Assembly (NCBI RefSeq): GCF_002803515.1
Contig: NZ_PHQX01000001.1
Location: 3,782,001 to 3,846,000 of the forward strand
Length of the DNA: 64,000 bases
Origin: Stenotrophomonas lactitubi
GTDB taxonomy: Bacteria > Pseudomonadota > Gammaproteobacteria > Xanthomonadales > Xanthomonadaceae
Direction: 5' to 3'
Shown here: positions 44,116-52,614 of the stretch, one piece after another
Position numbering within the stretch: the stretch's first letter is position 1
Layout: every line of letters begins with the position of its first letter
The notes under the pieces: generated by a model
The model's database searches: none
What the model was told of the DNA's origin: nothing
The model's input: only the letters and a program-made list of their open reading frames with translations
Position numbers and translations under genes: made by a program

Positions 44116-44154
44116 CCGTGGAACTGAAGATTGCGCCAAGCGCAGGCTCCACGG
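44116..44154 (-). promoter_or_regulatory. Structured leader segment upstream of the SMR gene
   Basis: On the minus strand a 7-bp stem CCGTGGA/TCCACGG encloses an inner 5-bp hairpin TGCGC/GCGCA; nearby GGCGGG/CCCGCC and GCGATGCC/GGCATCGC hairpins (44160-44200) also fold. It directly precedes a terminator and an exporter gene. It does not match any guanidine riboswitch consensus recognised by eye. Confidence 0.4.
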
Positions 44155-44203
44155 GGCGGGGCGTCCCGCCTGGGTGGCGATGCCTGACGGCATCGCGCAT
44201 GGG

Positions 44204-44998
44204 TCACTCAGCCAGGTTGCGGCCGTGGAACAGCTCTTCGATCTCACGACGCAGCAGCGCCTCGATCTTCATGCGTTCCTTGAACGAGATGTTCTTGGCC
44301 TTCTCCTCGAACAGGTACTGGTCCAGGTCGAAGTCCTTCAGGTGCATCTTCGTGTGGAAGATGTTTTCCTGGTAGACGTTGACGTCGAACATCTCGTAAC
44401 GCGACTTGATGTTCTTGGCCAGGAAGTTCTGGATCGAGTTGATCTTGTGATCGATGTAGTGCTTCTTGCCCTTCACATCACGCGTGAAGCCACGGACACG
44501 GTAGTCCATGATCACGATGTCCGATTCCAGGCTCTCGATCAGGTAGTTCAGTGCCTTCAACGGCGAAATGACGCCGCAGGTAGCCACGTCGATATCGGCG
44601 CGGAAGGTGGCAATGCCTTCCTGCGGGTGCGTTTCCGGATAGGTGTGCACGGTGATGTGCGACTTGTCCATGTGCGCGACCACGGCATCGGAAATCAACT
44701 CCTTGCCGGCCTGCTTCTTGTCGATCACCGGCTCTTCGGAGATCAGGATCGTCACCGAGGCACCCTGCGGATCGTAATCCTGGCGCGCCACGTTGAGGAT
44801 GTTGGCGCCGATGATCTCAGCGACATCGGTCAAGATTTGAGTAAGCCTGTCGGCGTTGTACTCTTCATCGATGTATTCAATGTAACGCTGACGCTCCTCT
44901 TCGGTGCGCGCGTAACACACGTCATAGATGTTGAAGCTCAGCGCCTTGGTGAGGTTGTTGAAACCCTGCAACCTCAGGCGAGGCAACGGCTTGACCAC
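44204..44998 (-). CDS. speD: S-adenosylmethionine decarboxylase proenzyme
   Basis: A 264-residue AdoMet decarboxylase of the E. coli type, which supplies the aminopropyl group for spermidine. Self-cleavage at the Ser of [12 protein letters not shown] (S113) would create the pyruvoyl group and split off the beta chain. Other conserved blocks are [10 protein letters not shown] and the Cys in [15 protein letters not shown]. It starts at a GTG and is divergent from clp, with about 150 nt between. No speE is adjacent. Confidence 0.97.
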   Translation of the reverse strand: MVKPLPRLRLQGFNNLTKALSFNIYDVCYARTEEERQRYIEYIDEEYNADRLTQILTDVAEIIGANILNVARQDYDPQGASVTILISEEPVIDKKQAGKELISDAVVAHMDKSHITVHTYPETHPQEGIATFRADIDVATCGVISPLKALNYLIESLESDIVIMDYRVRGFTRDVKGKKHYIDHKINSIQNFLAKNIKSRYEMFDVNVYQENIFHTKMHLKDFDLDQYLFEEKAKNISFKERMKIEALLRREIEELFHGRNLAE

Positions 44999-45082
44999 GG
45001 CGGTCGATTCCTGTGTAAGAAGGGAAAGGGTGAATTATGCGGCATAAGTGTCTCCAGGGGGAACGTGAAGACGCTCAGCTTC

Positions 45083-45097
45083 TGGCACACTGTTTGC
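45083..45097 (+). promoter_or_regulatory. Candidate sigma-54 promoter of clp
   Basis: TGGCAC-ACTGT-TTGC matches the -24/-12 consensus (TGGCAC-N5-TTGC) at every defined base. It lies 51 nt before the proposed clp start, leaving a 5' leader of about 40 nt. No enhancer-binding protein site has been identified. Confidence 0.6.
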
Positions 45098-45148
45098 CCT
45101 TAACAATTGCGCTGGTTAAGCTCCGCTATCGACCCCGTGAATCCGTTC

Positions 45149-45838
45149 ATGCGCAGAGGGAGCGCCCCTATCGTGTCAACCGTGCGCCTAGCTAGCAGCC
45201 CATTGGCCTTGGACATCGCAACAATCGACCGCTTTCTGGCCCACAGCCACAGGCGGCGCTATCCCACCCGTACCGACGTCTTCCGACCCGGTGACCCGGC
45301 TGGCACCCTGTATTACGTCATCAGCGGCTCGGTTTCGATCATGGCCGAGGAGGAGGAGGACCGTGAGCTGGTACTGGGCTATTTCGGCGCCGGCGAGTTC
45401 GTCGGCGAGATGGGCCTGTTCGTGGAGTCGGACCGCCGCGAGGTGATCCTGCGCACCCGCACAGCCTGTGAGCTGGCCGAAATCAGCTACGAGCGCCTGC
45501 ATCAGCTGTTCCTCGGCCCGCTGTCGGCCGATGCCCCGCGCCTGCTGTACGCGCTGGGCCAGCAGATCTCCAAGCGCCTGCTGGACACCAGCCGCAAGGC
45601 CAGCCGTCTGGCATTCCTGGATGTCACCGACCGTATCGTGCGCACCCTGCACGATCTGGCGCAGGAGCCGGAGTCGATGACTCACCCGCAGGGCAGCCAG
45701 CTGCGCGTCTCACGCCAGGAACTGGCCCGTCTGGTCGGCTGCTCGCGCGAAATGGCCGGCCGGGTGTTGAAGAAGCTGCAGACCGACGGCCTGCTGCACG
45801 CCCGCGGCAAGACCGTGGTGCTGTACGGCACCCGTTGA
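45149..45838 (+). CDS. clp: CRP-like regulator Clp
   Basis: A 229-residue CRP/FNR-family regulator nearly superimposable on xanthomonad Clp. The nucleotide-binding domain (about residues 20-140) contains FRPGDPAGTLYYVISGSVSI and GEMGLF; a dimer helix follows, then a helix-turn-helix (VSRQELARLVGCSREMAGRV) with an invariant-looking C-terminus ending VVLYGTR. In xanthomonads Clp activates virulence and exoenzyme genes and is inactivated by c-di-GMP rather than activated by cAMP. The start at 45149 is chosen to match the roughly 230-residue family; a GTG at 45173 is an alternative. Confidence 0.92.
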   Translation: MRRGSAPIVSTVRLASSPLALDIATIDRFLAHSHRRRYPTRTDVFRPGDPAGTLYYVISGSVSIMAEEEEDRELVLGYFGAGEFVGEMGLFVESDRREVILRTRTACELAEISYERLHQLFLGPLSADAPRLLYALGQQISKRLLDTSRKASRLAFLDVTDRIVRTLHDLAQEPESMTHPQGSQLRVSRQELARLVGCSREMAGRVLKKLQTDGLLHARGKTVVLYGTR

Positions 45839-45850
45839 TCGACAGATGTC

Positions 45851-45915
45851 CGCCGGGCATGGCCCGGCGCTACCCCAAGGTCTCCACCACGGTAGCGCCG
45901 GGTCATGCCCGGCGG
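45851..45915. repeat. Inverted pair of SMAG REPs
   Basis: A minus-strand CGCCGGGCATGGCCCGGCG REP with CTAC (45851-45873) and a plus-strand GTAGCGCCGGGTCATGCCCG REP (45892-45915), 18 nt apart. Placed just after clp, they can form one long hairpin at the mRNA end. Confidence 0.85.
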
Positions 45916-45977
45916 ATTGTCGTAGGTGCGACACGCCATCGCATGTCGCGCACACCCGCATCCGCTAGGCTCGATCC

Positions 45978-46739
45978 ATGGAGCTGAGCAGCGAATTCTG
46001 GTGGTTCATCCTCATCGGCCTTGGCGCACAGCTGGTTGATGGCGCGCTGGGCATGGCATTCGGGCTGGTTTCTTCATCAGTGCTGCTCAGCATGGGGCTG
46101 CCTCCCGCACAGGTCAGCGCCAGCGTGCATACCGCTGAAGTGTTCACCACCGGAGCCTCCGGTGTGTCGCATCTGGTCGCCGGCAATGTCGACAAACGCC
46201 TGTTCTTCCGCCTCGCCCTGCCCGGCGCACTGGGCGGTGCACTCGGCGCGTACGTGCTGACACAGGTCCCTGGCGACCTGATCCGCCCGCTGATCTACCT
46301 GTACCTGCTGGTGCTGGCCATCATCATCCTGGCCCGCGCGGCCGGCCGCTGGATGCCCAAGGGCGAGATCCGCCGGGTGCCGGTGCTGGGTTTCTTCGCC
46401 GGCCTGCTCGATGCCAGCGGCGGCGGCGGCTGGGGCCCGGTGGCCACCTCCACCCTGCTCGCCCGCGGCGGTCAGGCCAGGACCACGATCGGCACCGTCA
46501 ACGCAGCCGAGTTCGTGGTCACCTTGACCATTTCGGCCACGTTCCTGCTGTCGATGGGCGTGCAGCACCTGCAGATCGTCGCCGGCCTGCTGATCGGCGG
46601 CATGATGGCCGCGCCGGTGGCGGCGGTGCTGGTGAAGCGGGTGAAGGAACGCTGGGTACTGGTCGCAGTGGGCGTGCTGGTGCTGGGCATCAGCCTGTTC
46701 CAGGTGGGCCATGCGCTGTTCGGGTATCTGTACCGCTGA
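45978..46739 (+). CDS. TSUP family (TauE/SafE) membrane permease
   Basis: A 253-residue inner-membrane protein with about eight TM segments. The family motifs are GLGAQLVDGALGMAFG and, in the second half, GFFAGLLDASGGGGWGPV, a repeat of the same type. The remainder has LVAVGVLVLGISLFQVG. TSUP members export or import sulfur-containing organic anions such as sulfite or sulfoacetate. The gene stands alone between REP clusters, so the substrate cannot be inferred. Confidence 0.9.
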   Translation: MELSSEFWWFILIGLGAQLVDGALGMAFGLVSSSVLLSMGLPPAQVSASVHTAEVFTTGASGVSHLVAGNVDKRLFFRLALPGALGGALGAYVLTQVPGDLIRPLIYLYLLVLAIIILARAAGRWMPKGEIRRVPVLGFFAGLLDASGGGGWGPVATSTLLARGGQARTTIGTVNAAEFVVTLTISATFLLSMGVQHLQIVAGLLIGGMMAAPVAAVLVKRVKERWVLVAVGVLVLGISLFQVGHALFGYLYR

Positions 46740-46744
46740 CCGCT

Positions 46745-46858
46745 CGCCGGGCATGGCCCGGCGCTACCCGGGTGGGATCCGGTGGTGCCGGCCGCTGGCC
46801 GGCAACTTCATGGCCTGCGGAAACCCGTGCACGGTTGCCGGCCAGCGGCCGGCACTAC
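46745..46858. repeat. Cluster of three REP palindromes
   Basis: A minus-strand CGCCGGGCATGG REP (46745-46767), a plus-strand GTGGTGCCGGCCGCTGGCCG REP (46782-46806) and its inverted partner GTTGCCGGCCAGCGGCCGGC (46834-46858, tagged CTAC). The last two form a large inverted repeat with a 27-nt loop between the convergent permease and HAD genes. Confidence 0.83.
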
Positions 46859-46897
46859 CGGGTCCTTGCCCCACGCCCGGCGGGCAGGCGGGATCGA

Positions 46898-47614
46898 TTA
46901 CGCCTTGTCGCCGCCCCGGTCCACACAGCCCCAGTTGAGGATGCGGGTGCCGGCCGGCAGCACGCGGCGGAAGAATTCCACCTTGGCAGGCTTTGGGTTG
47001 ACCACCACCGGCGCTTTCGCCGCAAGCAGCAGCGGCAGGTCGGCGGTGCTGTCGGAGTAGGCGATATCGATGTCGCCGTAGCCGCGCTCGCGCAGCATGC
47101 GCATCTTCTCTTCGTTGTGGCAGTGACGGGTCGGCCCTACCCCGCCCAGCCGCGGCCCCACTTCGGTGCCGATCACCGGCACGTCCTGGTGGGCGACGAA
47201 GGCCAGGATCGCGCGGGCCAGCTCCGGCGGTGCGCCGGTGGCCACCACCACGCGATCGCCCTTGGCACGGTGCGCGGCGAATACGTCCAGCGCCTGTGGC
47301 AACAGCTTGGCGCGCATCTGCGCTTCATTGCGCAGCACGTAGGCATCGATCACCTTGTTGAACTCGCGCGCGCGGTGCAGGCCGAAGCTGCCGATCCAGA
47401 CGTAGACCGAAATGCCGGCACGGCGGGTCGGCAGCATCGCCACCATCGGTCCGGCAATCGGGGTGACCAGCAGCGCCGCCAGCATCCGCAGCGGGTTGCG
47501 CTTGATCAGCGAGGCGAACAGGTGGGTACCCGAATCGCCGTCATACAGGGTGTGGTCGAAGTCGAAGACCACCAGCGGCGCATCCTCGCGCGGCGTTGGA
47601 TAGTACGTTTTCAT
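46898..47614 (-). CDS. HAD-IB family phosphatase
   Basis: A 238-residue HAD hydrolase of subclass IB. Motif I is [13 protein letters not shown] (nucleophile D18, D20), motif II lies in [11 protein letters not shown], and motifs III/IV are the [11 protein letters not shown] helix and [13 protein letters not shown] membrane-like stretch ([20 protein letters not shown]) in the cap resembles that of PgpC, the phosphatidylglycerophosphatase, but the substrate is not certain. Its ATG overlaps the trpC stop codon (ATGA), so it is the last gene of the trp operon, an unusual partner. Confidence 0.85.
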   Translation of the reverse strand: MKTYYPTPREDAPLVVFDFDHTLYDGDSGTHLFASLIKRNPLRMLAALLVTPIAGPMVAMLPTRRAGISVYVWIGSFGLHRAREFNKVIDAYVLRNEAQMRAKLLPQALDVFAAHRAKGDRVVVATGAPPELARAILAFVAHQDVPVIGTEVGPRLGGVGPTRHCHNEEKMRMLRERGYGDIDIAYSDSTADLPLLLAAKAPVVVNPKPAKVEFFRRVLPAGTRILNWGCVDRGGDKA

Positions 47615-48405
47615 GCTGCGAAGAATAGCTGACGCAGACCCTCGCCCGGCTCTTCCACGCGCATGAAGGCCTCGCCGACCAGGAACGAGTGGATGCCGGC
47701 ATCGCGCATCAGCGCCACATCCTGCGGGCCGAGAATGCCACTCTCGGTGACCAGCAGGCGGTCGCGCGGCACGGCCAGGCGCATGTCCAGGGTGGTCTGC
47801 AGCGACACCTCGAAGGTGCGCAGGTTGCGGTTGTTGATGCCGATCATCGGCGCCGGCACCTGCAGTGCACGCTCCAGCTCGTCGATGTCGTGCACTTCCA
47901 CCAGCACGTCCATGCCCAGCGACATCGCCAGTTCGGACAGCGTGGCCAGCTGCGTATCGTCCAGCGCGGCGACGATCAGCAGGATGCAGTCGGCGCCGAG
48001 CACGCGCGCCTCGACCACCTGGTAGGCGTCGATCACGAAGTCCTTGCGCAGCACCGGCAGCGTGCAGGCTTCGCGCGCCTGCTGCAGGTAGGCATCGGCA
48101 CCCTGGAAGAAATCGACATCGGTCAGCACCGACAGGCAGCTGGCGCCACCGAACTCGTAGCTGACCGCGATGTCGGCCGGGCGGAAGTCGGGGCGGATGA
48201 CGCCCTTGGACGGGCTGGCCTTCTTCACTTCGGCAATCACCGCTGGATCGCCATTGGCGACGGCGGCCTGCAACGCGCGCACGAAGCCGCGCACCGGTGG
48301 CGCATCGGCCAGCGCCGCCTGCAGCTCCTCAAGCGGTCGCTGGGCGCGGCGCTGGGCTACTTCTTCGGCCTTGCGGGCCAGGATCGTCTGCAGGATATCG
48401 CTCAT
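47611..48405 (-). CDS. trpC: Indole-3-glycerol phosphate synthase
   Basis: A 264-residue TrpC, which closes the indole ring of tryptophan. Key residues sit in [58 protein letters not shown] and [12 protein letters not shown]. The start MSDILQTIL at 48405 is standard. There is no fused phosphoribosylanthranilate isomerase, so trpF is encoded elsewhere. It overlaps the downstream HAD gene by four bases and follows trpD by 74 nt. Confidence 0.97.
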   Translation of the reverse strand: MSDILQTILARKAEEVAQRRAQRPLEELQAALADAPPVRGFVRALQAAVANGDPAVIAEVKKASPSKGVIRPDFRPADIAVSYEFGGASCLSVLTDVDFFQGADAYLQQAREACTLPVLRKDFVIDAYQVVEARVLGADCILLIVAALDDTQLATLSELAMSLGMDVLVEVHDIDELERALQVPAPMIGINNRNLRTFEVSLQTTLDMRLAVPRDRLLVTESGILGPQDVALMRDAGIHSFLVGEAFMRVEEPGEGLRQLFFAA

Positions 48406-48479
48406 CGTCGTCGGGTCGGTGCTGGGGCGGTGAGGACGACCATTATCGGCCATCGGGTGGGTCAGGCTGAACCGCGCGC

Positions 48480-49511
48480 TCAGGCAACCAGCGCGCGGGT
48501 GGTATCGACATACTGCTGCAGGCGGGCACGGGCGCTGCCATCGGCGATGACCGCGCGGGCGCGGGCCAGGCCGTCGCCGATATCGCTGGCCACGCCGGCC
48601 ACGTACAACGCCGCGCCCGCATTCAGGGCAACGATGTCCAGCGCCGGACCCGGCTCGTTGTCGAGCACCGCGCACAGCATGGCGATGGACTGCTCAGGGC
48701 CATCCACGCGCAGGTTGCGGCTGGCCGACATGGCGATGCCGAAGTCTTCCGGATGGATCTCGTACTCGCGCACCTTGCCGTCGCGCAGCTCACCCACCAG
48801 GGTACCGGCGCCCAGCGAGATCTCGTCCATGTTGTCGCGGCCCCACACCACCATCGCGCGCTCGGCGCCCAGTTCGCGCAGCACGCGCGCCTGGATGCCC
48901 ACCAGATCGGGATGGAACACGCCCATCAGCACCGACGGCGCATTGGCCGGGTTGGTCAGCGGACCGAGGATGTTGAAGATGGTGCGCACCCCCATCTCGC
49001 GACGCACCGGCGCCACCACCTTCATCGACGGGTGGTGGATCGGCGCGAACATGAAGCCGATGCCGGTCCGTTCGATGGCCGCGGCCACCTGCGCAGGCTG
49101 CAGCTCGATCGCCGCGCCCAGTGCTTCGACCGCATCGGCACTGCCGGATTTGGACGACACGCTGCGGTTGCCATGCTTGGCCACGCGCGCGCCGGCGGCA
49201 GCGGCAACGAACATCGCGCAGGTGGAGATGTTGAAGGTATGCGAGCCATCGCCACCGGTGCCGACGATGTCGACCAGGTGGGTGGTATCGGCGACCGGCA
49301 CGGCCAGCGCGAATTCGCGCATCACCGTTGCGGCGGCGGCGATCTCGTCGATGGTTTCCTTCTTCACGCGCAGGCCGGTGAGGATGGCGGCGGTCATCAT
49401 CGGCGAGACGTCGCCGCGCATGATCTGCCGCATCAGGTCGACCATTTCGTCGAAGAAGATCTCGCGATGCTCGATGGTGCGTTGCAGGGCTTCCTGGGGG
49501 GAGAAGCTCAT
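48480..49511 (-). CDS. trpD: Anthranilate phosphoribosyltransferase
   Basis: A 343-residue TrpD that joins anthranilate to PRPP. The PRPP-binding motif is [38 protein letters not shown] and the metal-binding GRDNMDEIS are also present. The start [10 protein letters not shown] at 49511 follows AAGGAG; earlier in-frame codons fall within the trpG end. It is a separate protein, not fused to the TrpG amidotransferase. Confidence 0.97.
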   Translation of the reverse strand: MSFSPQEALQRTIEHREIFFDEMVDLMRQIMRGDVSPMMTAAILTGLRVKKETIDEIAAAATVMREFALAVPVADTTHLVDIVGTGGDGSHTFNISTCAMFVAAAAGARVAKHGNRSVSSKSGSADAVEALGAAIELQPAQVAAAIERTGIGFMFAPIHHPSMKVVAPVRREMGVRTIFNILGPLTNPANAPSVLMGVFHPDLVGIQARVLRELGAERAMVVWGRDNMDEISLGAGTLVGELRDGKVREYEIHPEDFGIAMSASRNLRVDGPEQSIAMLCAVLDNEPGPALDIVALNAGAALYVAGVASDIGDGLARARAVIADGSARARLQQYVDTTRALVA

Positions 49512-49527
49512 CGGAATACTCCTTGGA

Positions 49528-50115
49528 TCAGGCAGCCGGGCGCTGCAGGAAATTGCGCAGCAGCGCGTGACCATGCTCGGTGAGGATCGATTCGGGGTGG
49601 AACTGCACGCCTTCGACCGGGAACTGGCGGTGGCGCAGGCCCATGATCTCTTCGATCGAGCCATCCTCGTTCTCGGTCCACGCGGTCACTTCCAGCGCGT
49701 CGGGCAGGCTGGTCTTGTCCACCACCAGCGAGTGGTAGCGGGTGGCCTGGTAACCGTCCGGCAGGCCAGCGAATACGCCCTTGCCTTCGTGCCGGATCGG
49801 CGAGGTCTTGCCGTGCATGATGTTGCCAGCACGGATGACCGTACCGCCGTAGACCTGGCCGATACCCTGGTGGCCCAGGCACACGCCGAGGATCGGCGTG
49901 GTCGGCCCCAGGCGCTGGATCAGCTCCAGCGACACACCCGCTTCGTTGGGTGTGCACGGGCCGGGCGAGATGACGATGCGCTCGGGTTTCTGCGCGGCGA
50001 TCTCGTCCACGCTCATCGCATCGTTGCGCACCACCTTCACCTCGGCACCCAGCGTCTGCAGGTACTGCACGAGGTTGTAGGTGAAGCTGTCGTAGTTGTC
50101 GATCATCCACAACAT
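49528..50115 (-). CDS. trpG: Anthranilate synthase glutamine amidotransferase
   Basis: A 195-residue class I amidotransferase. The nucleophile is C79 ([10 protein letters not shown]), with the His and Glu in [19 protein letters not shown] and [11 protein letters not shown] are diagnostic of TrpG/PabA. Its place in the trp cluster makes it the TrpE partner, though it may also serve PabB. It begins three bases after the stop of a SIMPL-domain gene that separates it from trpE. Confidence 0.96.
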   Translation of the reverse strand: MLWMIDNYDSFTYNLVQYLQTLGAEVKVVRNDAMSVDEIAAQKPERIVISPGPCTPNEAGVSLELIQRLGPTTPILGVCLGHQGIGQVYGGTVIRAGNIMHGKTSPIRHEGKGVFAGLPDGYQATRYHSLVVDKTSLPDALEVTAWTENEDGSIEEIMGLRHRQFPVEGVQFHPESILTEHGHALLRNFLQRPAA

Positions 50116-50117
50116 GG

Positions 50118-50894
50118 TCAGGTTCCGTCGCTTATCAGGAAAATGGCGTACACGTTTTCGGTGTAGGTGATGGGGCCGGCTTCGATCGATTCGCGCGCGC
50201 GCGAGCCGGTTGTCTCGATGCTGGTCGGTGCCGGAGCCGGCGGGCTGGGCGGCGTGACCATGTCACCGCTGCGGGGCCAGTTGCCTGCCTGCACGCCGTA
50301 GGCGAAGTTCGGGGCCACGTCGGAGATGCTGTAGAGGCCGGTGATGCGCGCGCCATAGGCCGTGGCAAGGTGCTTGGCGGAGGCACGTGTCTGCGTTGCC
50401 GCTTCGGCCTTGAGTTCGCCACGCAGTGCGGCTTCCTTCGAGTAGCCAGGCCGCATGCTGCTGATCTGCAGGTCATCGCTGGCATCGACCGCGCGCAGGA
50501 AGGCCTGCAGGTCGCCGGTGGTGCCGAAGCTGCCTTTCAGGCGCCGGCTCACCCGCGTCCCCAGGTATTCCTGCTTGCCCTGCACGCTGTAGCGGTAGTC
50601 CGGCTGGATGGTCAGGTTGTCTGCCACCACGCTTGCCGGCAGTGCATGGTTGCGCTTGAACGCACCCAGCACCGCATCGACATTGCCCTGCACGCGCGAG
50701 CGCGCTGCATCCGGCTGAAGGTCGGTGGACTTGACCAGCAGTTCGACGGTGAACCGGTCCGGCATCACCGTTCGCGCGCCCTCGCCCTTCACCAGCAGAT
50801 GCGGCTGCGAGGGAATGGTGTTGGCCTGTGCCCACGCATCCGGGGCCATCGTGGCCAGCAGCGACGACCACAGCAGAACGCTCAGCAGCTTCAT
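50118..50894 (-). CDS. SIMPL (DUF541) domain protein inside the trp operon
   Basis: A 258-residue exported protein. The signal peptide [20 protein letters not shown] ends near AWAQA. The SIMPL domain (about residues 30-205) has [20 protein letters not shown], the helix [26 protein letters not shown] and [17 protein letters not shown] proteins are periplasmic or outer-membrane-associated oligomers of poorly known function. The tail is proline-rich. It lies 67 nt after trpE and two bases before trpG on the same strand, so it is probably co-expressed with the tryptophan genes. No metabolic link is evident. Confidence 0.9.
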   Translation of the reverse strand: MKLLSVLLWSSLLATMAPDAWAQANTIPSQPHLLVKGEGARTVMPDRFTVELLVKSTDLQPDAARSRVQGNVDAVLGAFKRNHALPASVVADNLTIQPDYRYSVQGKQEYLGTRVSRRLKGSFGTTGDLQAFLRAVDASDDLQISSMRPGYSKEAALRGELKAEAATQTRASAKHLATAYGARITGLYSISDVAPNFAYGVQAGNWPRSGDMVTPPSPPAPAPTSIETTGSRARESIEAGPITYTENVYAIFLISDGT

Positions 50895-50961
50895 GCGGTA
50901 CTCCTTGTCTTGAATGGAAACAGCGAAGGGTGCTGCGGCTCAGGCCACAGCACAGGGAAAC

Positions 50962-52437
50962 TCACAGGCCCTTGGCGGCCTGGGCGACGGCGCGGAACAG
51001 CGCACGGCCCTTGTTCATCGTCTCGTCCCATTCCTTGTCCGGGTCAGAGTCGTAGACGATGCCGGCGCCAGCCTGCACATACAGGCGACCGTCCTTGATC
51101 ACCGCGGTGCGGATCGCGATCGCAGTATCGGCATCGCCGTGCCAGCCGATGTAGCCGATGCTGCCGGCGTAGACATTGCGCTTGATCGGTTCCAGCTCGC
51201 GGATCACTTCCAGCGCGCGGATCTTCGGCGCACCGCTGACCGTACCCGCCGGGAAGGTGGCGCGCAGCACGTCGGCATAGCTCAGGCCCGGCTGCAGCTG
51301 CCCGGTCACTTCGCTGACGATGTGCATGACGTGGCTGTAGCGTTCGATCACGAACTGCTCGCCCACTTCGACGGTGCCGGCCTTGGACACGCGGCCGGCG
51401 TCATTGCGGCCCAGGTCGATCAGCATCAGGTGCTCGGCGCGTTCCTTTGGATCGGCCAGCAGCTCGACCTCCAGCGCCTGGTCCAGCTCCGGCGTGGCGC
51501 CGCGCGGGCGGGTGCCGGCGATCGGGCGCACGGTCACTTCACCGTCCTGCAGACGCACCAGGATTTCCGGCGAGGAGCCGACCACCTGCAGGTCGCCGAC
51601 ATCGAGGAAATACATGTACGGCGACGGGTTCAGTGCACGCAGCGCGCGATACACATCCACCGGGCGCGCCTTGAACGGCACGCTCAGGCGCTGGCTGAGC
51701 ACCACTTGGAAGATGTCGCCAGCACGGATGTACTCCTTGCTGCGCTGGACCGCGTCGACGAAGCCTTCGCGGGTGAAACCGGAAACGAAATCGGACTCGT
51801 CCAGCACGTCGCTGGTCAGCGGCGCCGGATAGCCAGCACCCGGCGCGCGCAGCTTGGCGGTCAGCGCATCCAGGCGGGCCTGGGCCTGCTCGAAGGCGCC
51901 TTCGACACGCGGGTCGGCATGCACGATCAGGTACAGCCGGCCCTTCAGGTTGTCGAACACTGCCAGCTCATCGGAGTGCAGCAGCAGGATGTCCGGCGTA
52001 CCCAGTTCGTCACGGCCGGCCGGCGAGGCCAGGCGCGGCTCGATGTAGCCGATGCATTCGAAGCCGAACCAGCCGACCAGGCCACCGGTGAAGCCCGGCA
52101 GGCCTTCCAGCTTGGGCACCGAGTGGGCGCTGCGCAGTGCCTCGACCTCGGCGAACGGGTCGGCCACCTCACGGGTTTCCACCACATCGCCGTGCTCGCG
52201 TACGGTCAGGGTGTGGCCGTGGAAGGCGTACACGCGGCGTGCCGGCAGGCCGATGATCGAGTAACGACCAAAGCGCTCGCCGCCTTCGACGGATTCAAAC
52301 AGGTAGGTATTGGGGGCGTCGGCGAGCTTCAGATAGACCGAAAGCGGCGTGTCCAGGTCGGACAGCACTTCGCGGACAACGGGAATATGGGTGTGGCCTT
52401 CAGCGGCCTGCTGCTGAAACTGAGCGTGCGAGATCAA
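50962..52437 (-). CDS. trpE: Anthranilate synthase component I
   Basis: A 491-residue TrpE that makes anthranilate from chorismate with TrpG. It has the N-terminal feedback-type region (TPLSVYLKLADAPNTYLFES, with the Leu-Glu-Ser element for tryptophan inhibition) and the chorismate-binding core (RPIAGTRPRG, DLGRNDAGRV, FPAGTVSGAPKIRA, GAGIVYDSDP). The TTG at 52437 is chosen because GGAAGGAAAG sits six to seven bases upstream. No leader peptide with Trp codons or attenuator was found in the 177 nt before it. Confidence 0.95.
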   Translation of the reverse strand: MISHAQFQQQAAEGHTHIPVVREVLSDLDTPLSVYLKLADAPNTYLFESVEGGERFGRYSIIGLPARRVYAFHGHTLTVREHGDVVETREVADPFAEVEALRSAHSVPKLEGLPGFTGGLVGWFGFECIGYIEPRLASPAGRDELGTPDILLLHSDELAVFDNLKGRLYLIVHADPRVEGAFEQAQARLDALTAKLRAPGAGYPAPLTSDVLDESDFVSGFTREGFVDAVQRSKEYIRAGDIFQVVLSQRLSVPFKARPVDVYRALRALNPSPYMYFLDVGDLQVVGSSPEILVRLQDGEVTVRPIAGTRPRGATPELDQALEVELLADPKERAEHLMLIDLGRNDAGRVSKAGTVEVGEQFVIERYSHVMHIVSEVTGQLQPGLSYADVLRATFPAGTVSGAPKIRALEVIRELEPIKRNVYAGSIGYIGWHGDADTAIAIRTAVIKDGRLYVQAGAGIVYDSDPDKEWDETMNKGRALFRAVAQAAKGL

Positions 52438-52614
52438 GACGACTTTCCTTCCGGGACACAGCGTTATGGGGACGGACGACGGCAACAGGCCACCATCGCC
52501 ACCAACGGCGTGCGGAAGAAAGGGTATGCGGGGTCGTCAGGCTGGACACCCAATGACTGTATCGCAGCTTTGGCCGCAGGGAAACCCTTTGGCGACGGGC
52601 GGTTTGTCTTTGCC

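Noticed and set aside
44038..44203. Known guanidine-II (mini-ykkC) riboswitch
   Set aside because: One hairpin has an ACG-starting loop (GGCGGG-ACGC-CCCGCC), but the paired ACGR loops that define the class are absent, so only an unclassified leader is reported.
52438..52614. trp attenuator upstream of trpE
   Set aside because: No short leader peptide with tandem Trp codons and no terminator/antiterminator pair was found.
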